A DNA stretch of 6,173 bases. Source: Deltaproteobacteria bacterium (lineage in GTDB: Bacteria > Desulfobacterota > Desulfobacteria > Desulfobacterales > Desulfatibacillaceae). The stretch lies in assembly GCA_019308705.1 (NCBI GenBank), contig JAFDHW010000154.1, positions 1-6,173 of the forward strand. Direction: 5' to 3'. Position 1 is the first letter of the stretch; the number at the start of each line of letters is the position of its first letter. Positions 1 to 4,315 of this stretch are shown here, one piece after another. The notes beneath the pieces are model-generated. The model made no database searches, was not told the origin of the DNA, and worked only from the letters and a program-made list of their open reading frames with translations. Both the position numbers and the translations under genes were made by a program.

Positions 1-119
1 CAGGTGAGCACCTTCACCCCGTGCCCCCGTGCGGCCAGGCCGCCCGCCAGGCGGGAGAACAGCACCTCTCCCCCGCCCACGTGGGGCGGGTAGTATTCCA
101 GGACAAACAGGATGTTCAT
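1..119 (-). CDS. Glycosyltransferase family 4-like protein, N-terminal fragment (runs off the window)
   Basis: Only the first 39 residues are present; the gene continues past the left edge. It opens with a hydrophobic beta strand (MNILFVLEYYPP), then a glycine-rich turn (HVGGGEVLFSRLAGGLAARGHGVKVLT). This is the usual start of GT-B glycosyltransferases: strand 1, a Pro-x-x-Gly-Gly loop that contacts the acceptor or donor, then a helix and the 'L..RGH.V.V.T' strand. The ATG at 119-117 overlaps the TGA of the upstream glycosyltransferase by 4 bp (ATGA). A GGGGG tract about 4 nt upstream could serve as ribosome binding site. It is the third gene of a minus-strand operon with a radical SAM protein and another glycosyltransferase, so a role in surface glycan assembly is likely. 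Donor and acceptor are unknown, and the catalytic C-terminal domain lies outside the window. Confidence 0.8.
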   Translation of the reverse strand, partial: MNILFVLEYYPPHVGGGEVLFSRLAGGLAARGHGVKVLT

Positions 120-1231
120 GCCGCCCCCGCGGCCCGGGCCAGGACGCGGCGCACCGCCCGGGCGGGCCCGTCCCAGCCCCGGTGTTCCGCCGCCCTGGCC
201 AGGCCCCTTTCCCGCAGGTCCGCGGCCAGGGCGCGGTCCCCGCAGAGTTTGGCCAGGGCCAGGGCCATGTCCGAAGGCTTCGCCGGGTCGAAGAGCAGGG
301 CGGCGTCCCCGACGGCCTCGGCCACGGCGCGGGAGGCGGCAACCGGCGTCCCCGCGGCCATGGCCTCGAGCACGGGCAGGCCGAAACCCTCGTACCAGGA
401 GGGATACACGAACGCCCGGGCCGCGGCCATGAGCGCCGCCAGCACGGGCCGGTCAACCCGCCCGGTGAACAGAAGCCTGTCCGGCGAAAGACCGGCCTTT
501 CGGGCCAATTGCGAAAGCAGGCCGCCGGCCCGGTCCACGGGCCCGGCCAGCACCAGGGGGGCGGCCACGCCGTGTTCCCTTTCCAGAAGCGCCATGGCGG
601 CGAGCAGGTTTTCAAGATTCTTGTTGGCCGCGTATTTGCCCGCGTACAGCACGTAGTCCCCGGCAAGCGGCCGGGCCTCGAAGGGCGGGGCGGCCTGCCC
701 CGGCCGGAAAAAGGCCGGGTCCACCCCCGCGCCCACGTCCTCCACCCTGGCGGGGGGCAGGCCGAAAAGCTCCATCACCTCCTGCCGCACGGACCGGCCG
801 AGGGTGACCACCGCCGCGGCCCGGCGGGCGGAAAAGGCCATGAGCGCGCGCAGGGCCAGGCGCTCCGGCGGAGAGTACATGGATGGGAACAGGTAGGGGG
901 AGCAGTCGTGGACCAACAGCACCAGGGGCGGACCGCCGGCAAGGGGTCCCACGTTGGCCGGGCTGAACAGCACATGGGCGCCGTCCCTCGACACCAGGGG
1001 CAGAAGGGCCTGCTGCCAGGCCGTACGGAAGCCGCGGAAACGCGCCAGGGGAACCGCCCTTTCCCGCGAGCCTTCCGGCAGGGGCAGGTCGCCACGGCCG
1101 GGCCGCGACACGTAGACCACCAGGCGGTCGCCTTTCCCCCGGGGCCAGGCGCCGAGCAGGCCGCGGACCACCGTCTCCACGCCTCCCCCCCTGCCCGGGA
1201 CGTGGAAGGAGGCGTCCACCGCGGCGATCAC
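116..1231 (-). CDS. GT4-family glycosyltransferase (GT-B fold)
   Basis: The predicted 371-residue protein has a normal length for a cytosolic GT4 enzyme that transfers a sugar from a nucleotide-sugar donor to a growing glycan. An N-terminal glycine-rich loop (GRGGGVET, residues 13-20) follows strand 1. A 'VHDCSPYLFP' segment (107-116) resembles the HD motif of bacterial mannosyl/rhamnosyltransferase-like members. The C-terminal donor domain starts near 'YVLYAGKYAANKNLENLL' (193-210), with the family-typical lysine before N-L at 204. The EX7E signature is E281-E289 in EGFGLPVLE, followed by 'AMAAGTPVAAS'. The start is taken as the GTG at 1231-1229. It overlaps the radical SAM stop as GTGA, has AGGGGG 8 nt upstream, and places residue 1 immediately before the expected first strand. 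The open frame extends to 1750, but that part lies antisense-free inside the radical SAM gene in another frame and shows no family similarity. The sugar specificity cannot be deduced. Confidence 0.92.
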   Translation of the reverse strand: MIAAVDASFHVPGRGGGVETVVRGLLGAWPRGKGDRLVVYVSRPGRGDLPLPEGSRERAVPLARFRGFRTAWQQALLPLVSRDGAHVLFSPANVGPLAGGPPLVLLVHDCSPYLFPSMYSPPERLALRALMAFSARRAAAVVTLGRSVRQEVMELFGLPPARVEDVGAGVDPAFFRPGQAAPPFEARPLAGDYVLYAGKYAANKNLENLLAAMALLEREHGVAAPLVLAGPVDRAGGLLSQLARKAGLSPDRLLFTGRVDRPVLAALMAAARAFVYPSWYEGFGLPVLEAMAAGTPVAASRAVAEAVGDAALLFDPAKPSDMALALAKLCGDRALAADLRERGLARAAEHRGWDGPARAVRRVLARAAGAA

Positions 1232-2661
1232 TTGCCCGGCCCCCTGCCGGCCACGTGCCGGGCCAGGCCGAAGAACGACGAGGCCACCGCGGGCAACAGC
1301 CGGGGGTTTCCCGCCACCCGGGCCGCGTAGCCGCCCACCACCCGGGGCCGGAGGTAGAACCGGGCCGCGAACCTGCGGGCCGCATTCACGAGGTCCCTCT
1401 CCGTGAGTCCGTGGGGGATGAACACGGGATAAAGTTCGTTCATGCGCGAGAAATCCCGGTTCATGGTCCCCCATTTTTCCGCGTGGGCGTAAATCCGGGT
1501 GCCCGGAAAGGGGGTGAGGAAGAACGCGCTGGCGTCGGAAAGGGGCAGGTTCGCCGCGAACCGGATGGTGCGGGCAAGCGATTCCATGGTCTCCCCGGGA
1601 AGCCCCAGGATGAAGTAGCCCTTGATGGAAAGCCCGGCCTCGCGCGCCAGGGACGCGGCCCGGCGCACCTGTTCGAGAGTGACGCCCTTTTTGGTCCCGG
1701 CCAGAACCTCCGGGTCGCCGGATTCCACGCCCATGCCCACCTGCCAGCACCCGGCCTCGCGCATGAGGCGCAGAAGCGCCGGGTCCTGCATCTGGTCCGC
1801 CCGGGCCAGGGCGGTCCAGGCCACGGGCCTGCCCGCCCGGATCAGCTTTTCGCAGATGTCTGCGGCCCGGTCCGGGTCGGCCAAAAACCGGTCGTCCTCA
1901 AAGGCCACCTCCCGCACGCCGAAGGCGCCCGCCAGGTCCCTGACCAGAGAGAGCACGTAGTCCGCGGAGTGCAGCCGGATCCTGTTTCCGAACACGGTGC
2001 GGTCGCAGAAGACGCACTTGTGGGGGCAGCCCCGGCCCGTGACTATGTGGGCGGCCGGGAGCCTGCGGTGCTTGAACGCCGCGGGCCTGAATTTGTCCGG
2101 GAACCCCTCCAGCAGGTCCCACGCCGGGGGGGGCAGGCTGTCCAGGTCTTCGATGGGCGCGCGGGGGGCGGTGCGATGCACACCGCCGTTTTTGCGCAGG
2201 GCCAGGCCCGGCACCTGGGAAAGCGGACGTCCCGCGTCCAGGGCGCCGGCCAACTCCACCATGGTGCGTTCGCCCTCGCCCACCACCACGCAGTCCGCCT
2301 CGGGGATCGCGGCCAGGGTGTCTTCCGGCAGAGCGCTGGCGTGGGGGCCGCCCAGGACGATGAATACCCCGGGCAGCCGGTGACGCAGGGCCCGGGCCAG
2401 GCGCGCGGCCCGGCCCATGGTGGCGGTCACCGCGGAGATGCCCACGGCGTCCGGGGCAAAGGCCGCGGCCCGGGAGGCGGTTTCCGCGCTGTAGATGGCC
2501 TGGGCCGGGGGGTCGGCCAAGGCCGCCTGGTGGCCCGCCGCGCGCAGGGATCCGGCCAGGGAGAGGATGCCCAGGGAGGGGAGCCGCGCGCCGGCCGGGG
2601 CCAGGGCGCCGTAGCGCTCCTGCATGGAAACCGGGGCACTGGCAAGGAATATGCGGGCCAT
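1228..2661 (-). CDS. B12-binding-domain radical SAM protein
   Basis: The protein has 477 residues, typical for class B (cobalamin-binding) radical SAM enzymes such as methyltransferases and cyclases of the BchE/HpnJ type. The N-terminal Rossmann-like domain (about 1-150) shows 'LPSLGILSLAGSLRAAGHQ' (27-45), 'GGPHASALPE' (104-113) and 'VVGEGERTMVEL' (127-137). The radical SAM core carries the cluster motif CPHKCVFC (Cys212, 216, 219), then 'FEDDRFLADPDRA' (254-266), 'VGMGVESG' (308-315), 'GYFILGLPGET' (348-358) and 'PFPGTRIY' (384-391), all hallmarks of this group. No DxHxxG cobalamin-ligand motif is visible in the B12 domain, so cobalamin, if bound, may lack a protein histidine ligand. The start at ATG 2661 gives the family-typical N-terminus 'MARIFLASAPVS'; the frame extends 28 codons upstream but that part does not resemble the family. 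The gene leads a minus-strand operon with two glycosyltransferases, suggesting modification of a surface sugar or lipid. The substrate is unknown. Confidence 0.92.
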   Translation of the reverse strand: MARIFLASAPVSMQERYGALAPAGARLPSLGILSLAGSLRAAGHQAALADPPAQAIYSAETASRAAAFAPDAVGISAVTATMGRAARLARALRHRLPGVFIVLGGPHASALPEDTLAAIPEADCVVVGEGERTMVELAGALDAGRPLSQVPGLALRKNGGVHRTAPRAPIEDLDSLPPPAWDLLEGFPDKFRPAAFKHRRLPAAHIVTGRGCPHKCVFCDRTVFGNRIRLHSADYVLSLVRDLAGAFGVREVAFEDDRFLADPDRAADICEKLIRAGRPVAWTALARADQMQDPALLRLMREAGCWQVGMGVESGDPEVLAGTKKGVTLEQVRRAASLAREAGLSIKGYFILGLPGETMESLARTIRFAANLPLSDASAFFLTPFPGTRIYAHAEKWGTMNRDFSRMNELYPVFIPHGLTERDLVNAARRFAARFYLRPRVVGGYAARVAGNPRLLPAVASSFFGLARHVAGRGPGK

Positions 2662-2700
2662 GGGATGCAAAACGTCCGGAAAGAGGACGCCCGCCCCGGG

Positions 2701-2719
2701 GGTTTTTGACGGAAAAACC
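2701..2719. repeat. A/T-armed palindrome in the divergent intergenic region
   Basis: GGTTTTTGACGGAAAAACC has perfect 7-bp arms (2701-2707 and 2713-2719) around a 5-nt centre (GACGG, 2708-2712). Skipping one bulged base (2720), pairing extends by three more G-C pairs (2698-2700 with 2721-2723). It lies between the divergent promoters and the radical SAM start, inside the predicted leader of the minus-strand operon. It could be an operator or a leader hairpin. No U-tract follows on either strand, so it does not look like an intrinsic terminator. Confidence 0.6.
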
Positions 2720-2765
2720 GCCCCCGCCGCAGGGAAGGCTTGCAAAAACGGACCATTGACGGAAA
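2706..2765 (+). repeat. Direct repeat TTGACGGAAA, two copies 50 bp apart
   Basis: Identical 10-nt copies lie at 2706-2715 and 2756-2765. The first forms the centre of the palindrome; the second covers the putative larB -35. A looser pair, TGCAAAACG (2666-2674) and TGCAAAAACG (2741-2750), sits in the same gap. The spacing is close to five helical turns, compatible with a regulator binding both copies on the same DNA face, but this is inference. Confidence 0.5.
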
Positions 2766-2783
2766 GTTATACCATACTTTATT
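2756..2783 (+). promoter_or_regulatory. Putative sigma70-type promoter for larB and the NDT-like gene
   Basis: TTGACG at 2756-2761 matches the -35 consensus at 5 of 6 positions. Sixteen bases later, TTTATT at 2778-2783 matches the -10 consensus at 4 of 6. A start near 2790 would leave a leader of only about a dozen bases before the larB ATG. The element interlocks with the minus-strand extended -10 (2766-2774), so the two promoters would compete for polymerase. The -10 is weak, so confidence is limited. Confidence 0.4.
2766..2774 (-). promoter_or_regulatory. Putative extended -10 promoter for the radical SAM/glycosyltransferase operon
   Basis: Read on the minus strand, TGGTATAAC combines an extended -10 (TGn) with a TATAAC hexamer (5 of 6 matches to TATAAT). 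No good -35 is found at the normal spacing (best is TCGCAA), as expected for an extended -10 promoter. Transcription would begin near 2759, giving a leader of about 98 nt before the ATG at 2661. The call rests on consensus matching only. Confidence 0.4.
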
Positions 2784-2793
2784 CCTTGGTTGC

Positions 2794-2799
2794 GAGGAG
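2794..2799 (+). promoter_or_regulatory. Ribosome binding site of larB, closely spaced
   Basis: GAGGAG lies only 2 nt before the ATG at 2802. This is tighter than the usual 5-9 nt, but it is the only purine-rich Shine-Dalgarno-like sequence here, and the ATG gives the family-typical LarB N-terminus. Confidence 0.6.
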
Positions 2800-2801
2800 C
2801 C

Positions 2802-3557
2802 ATGACAAAGGAAACATTGAAGGAGATCCTGCGGCAGGTGGCCGCCGGCACCCTGGCCCCGGAAGAGGCCGAAGACCAATTGTGCCACCTGCCCTTCCAG
2901 GACCTGGGGTTCGCCTGCGTGGACCACCACCGGGGGCTGCGCAAGGGCTTCCCCGAGGTGGTGTTCGGCCAGGGCAAGACCGCCGAGCAGGTCATCGGCA
3001 TCATGGAGGCCATGGCCGGGCAGAAGGACACGGTGCTGGTGACCCGGCTCTCCCCGGAAAAGGCCGCCGCGGTGGCCGAGGCGTTCCCGGACGCCGCCTA
3101 CGATCCCTTGGCCCGCATGCTGGTGCTGCAGCGCGAGGCCCCCAGGCCCGCCGGCCGGGGCGTCATCGGCGTGATCTGCGCCGGCACCTCGGACATGCCC
3201 GTGGCCAGGGAGGCGGCCATCACCGCCCGGGCCATGGGAAACGACGTGCGCGAGGTCAACGACGTGGGGGTCTCGGGCATCCACCGGCTGTTCGCCCACT
3301 CGGAGCTGATCCGCACGGCCAAGGTGCTGGTGGTGGCCGCTGGCATGGAGGGGGCGCTTCCCTCCGTGGTGGCGGGCATGTGCGGCTGCCCCGTGGTGGC
3401 GGTGCCCACTTCCGTGGGCTACGGCACCAGCCTCGGCGGGCTTACCGCCCTGTTGGCCATGTTAAATTCCTGCGCGTCCAACGTGTGCGTGGTGAACATC
3501 GACAACGGGTTCGGCGCGGGCTACGTGGCCGCCATGATCAACCGCGGGGACGCATGA
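2802..3557 (+). CDS. larB: LarB, NaAD carboxylase/hydrolase of nickel-pincer nucleotide cofactor synthesis
   Basis: The 251-residue product matches the normal length of LarB. LarB carboxylates the pyridine ring of nicotinic acid adenine dinucleotide and hydrolyses its phosphoanhydride, giving pyridine-3,5-biscarboxylate mononucleotide plus AMP. This is the first step towards the nickel cofactor of lactate racemase and related LarA enzymes. A family-specific N-terminal segment contains 'GFPEVVFGQGKT' (49-60). The C-terminal PurE-like (AIRC) domain holds 'AGTSDMPVAREAA' (127-139), 'NDVGVSGIHRLF' (153-164), 'AGMEGALPSVVAG' (180-192), 'VPTSVGYGTSLGG' (201-213) and 'MLNSC' (220-224). Cys224 aligns with the cysteine that forms a pyridine adduct in the characterised Lactobacillus enzyme. 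The acidic/His pattern typical of LarB is intact. The start is the ATG at 2802 rather than an in-frame TTG at 2790, which lacks a ribosome site. It overlaps the next gene by ATGA. No larA, larC or larE is in the window. Confidence 0.95.
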   Translation: MTKETLKEILRQVAAGTLAPEEAEDQLCHLPFQDLGFACVDHHRGLRKGFPEVVFGQGKTAEQVIGIMEAMAGQKDTVLVTRLSPEKAAAVAEAFPDAAYDPLARMLVLQREAPRPAGRGVIGVICAGTSDMPVAREAAITARAMGNDVREVNDVGVSGIHRLFAHSELIRTAKVLVVAAGMEGALPSVVAGMCGCPVVAVPTSVGYGTSLGGLTALLAMLNSCASNVCVVNIDNGFGAGYVAAMINRGDA

Positions 3558-4237
3558 AAAGGAAACGGCCCGCGGCGGGCGGCAAGGCCGGAAAAACCAT
3601 CGTCTACTGCTCCGGCCCCCTGTTCTGCCCCGAGGAGCGCCGGGGCATGGAGGATGTGGCCCGGGTCCTGGAGGCCGCGGGCTACAAGACCTTCCTGCCC
3701 CACCGGGACGGGCTGGAATCCCACGTGCTCTCCATGGCCAACGACCCCCGGGGGCAGGCCCCGGGCCTGCGCCGCGTCGCCACCCTGGTGAACAAAGCCA
3801 TCTTCGCCCTGGACGCCTACCAGGTGCTTTCGCGGTGCCACGCCCTGGTGCTCAATATGAACGGCCGGGTGCCGGACGAGGGCGGGGTGGCGGAAACCGC
3901 CATGGCGTTTGCCGCGGGAAAACCCGTGGTGCTCTACAAGGACGACGCCCGCACCAAGTTTCTGGGCGCGGACAACTGCATGGTCACGGGGCTTTCCTCC
4001 CCGGACTTCTGCACCGTGTCCCGGCTCGCCGACCTGCCCGCCGAGGTGGCCCGCACCGTCCAACGGACGCGGGAAAACGGAAACAACCTCTACGAGCCGC
4101 CCCCGGAGGTCCGGCGGGTCCTGGACCGGGGAAGAAAGATCTGGCGCATGGTTTCCGCGTTTCACGCGGCGGGCGCCGCGCCCAGGGGCTCCGCCCGGCT
4201 GGTGGCCCGGGCCGCCGGGCTGGTCCGAGAGCCTTGA
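3554..4237 (+). CDS. Nucleoside 2-deoxyribosyltransferase-like protein
   Basis: The 227-residue protein resembles the nucleoside 2-deoxyribosyltransferase/DNPH1 superfamily, which breaks N-glycosidic bonds of nucleosides or nucleotides through a covalent glutamate intermediate. After a basic, probably disordered N-terminus (1-14) comes 'IVYCSGPLF' (16-24) with the expected strand-1 tyrosine (Tyr18), then 'LEAAGYKTFLPHRDG' (39-53). 'CHALVLNMNGRVPDEGGVAETAMAFAAGKPVVLYKDDAR' (95-133) holds the D-x5-E pair Asp108/Glu114, equivalent to Asp92/Glu98 of Lactobacillus deoxyribosyltransferase. 'GADN' (138-141) matches the Asp-Asn pair supplied by a neighbouring subunit there. It is longer than the usual 150-160 residues because of an insertion around 54-85 and a tail beyond about 175. 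The ATG lies in an ATGA overlap with larB, with GGGGA 3 nt upstream, so the two are probably co-translated. The reaction is unknown: transfer, hydrolysis, or action on a LarB substrate, product or AMP are all possible. Confidence 0.85.
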   Translation: MKRKRPAAGGKAGKTIVYCSGPLFCPEERRGMEDVARVLEAAGYKTFLPHRDGLESHVLSMANDPRGQAPGLRRVATLVNKAIFALDAYQVLSRCHALVLNMNGRVPDEGGVAETAMAFAAGKPVVLYKDDARTKFLGADNCMVTGLSSPDFCTVSRLADLPAEVARTVQRTRENGNNLYEPPPEVRRVLDRGRKIWRMVSAFHAAGAAPRGSARLVARAAGLVREP

Positions 4238-4263
4238 ACAATCACCGCCCTGCCGGATATAAT
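4234..4263 (+). promoter_or_regulatory. Putative sigma70 promoter of the TPR protein gene
   Basis: A perfect TATAAT (4258-4263) stands 18 nt downstream of TTGAAC (4234-4239; 4 of 6 to TTGACA). The -35 overlaps the stop codon of the upstream gene. Initiation near 4270 would give a leader of about 46 nt to the ATG at 4316. An exact TATAAT in this GC-rich sequence is notable. It implies that the downstream gene can be transcribed independently of larB, and it argues against translation from the ATG at 4262, which lies inside the -10. Confidence 0.6.
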
Positions 4264-4315
4264 GTCGTTCATACTCGAAAACCCCCGCCCCCCCGGGCCG
4301 CTGACGTGGACATCC

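Noticed and set aside
29..1330. A 433-codon plus-strand frame opposite the glycosyltransferase
   Set aside because: It is an Arg/Gly/Pro-rich mirror translation of a well-supported GT4 gene, with no recognisable motif.
1255..2709. A 484-codon plus-strand frame opposite the radical SAM gene
   Set aside because: It is the antisense shadow of a gene with an intact CxxxCxxC motif and family-typical motifs throughout.
2698..2723. Intrinsic terminator
   Set aside because: The hairpin lacks a following U-tract on either strand and sits upstream of both divergent genes, where no transcript needs to end.
2790..2801. TTG at 2790 as the larB start
   Set aside because: It has no Shine-Dalgarno sequence. 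It adds four residues ahead of an N-terminus that already matches LarB, and the GAGGAG would lie inside the coding region.
4262..4315. An in-frame upstream ATG at 4262 as start of the TPR protein
   Set aside because: It lies within a perfect TATAAT, has no ribosome site, and would put 18 extra residues before a normal signal peptide that begins at 4316.
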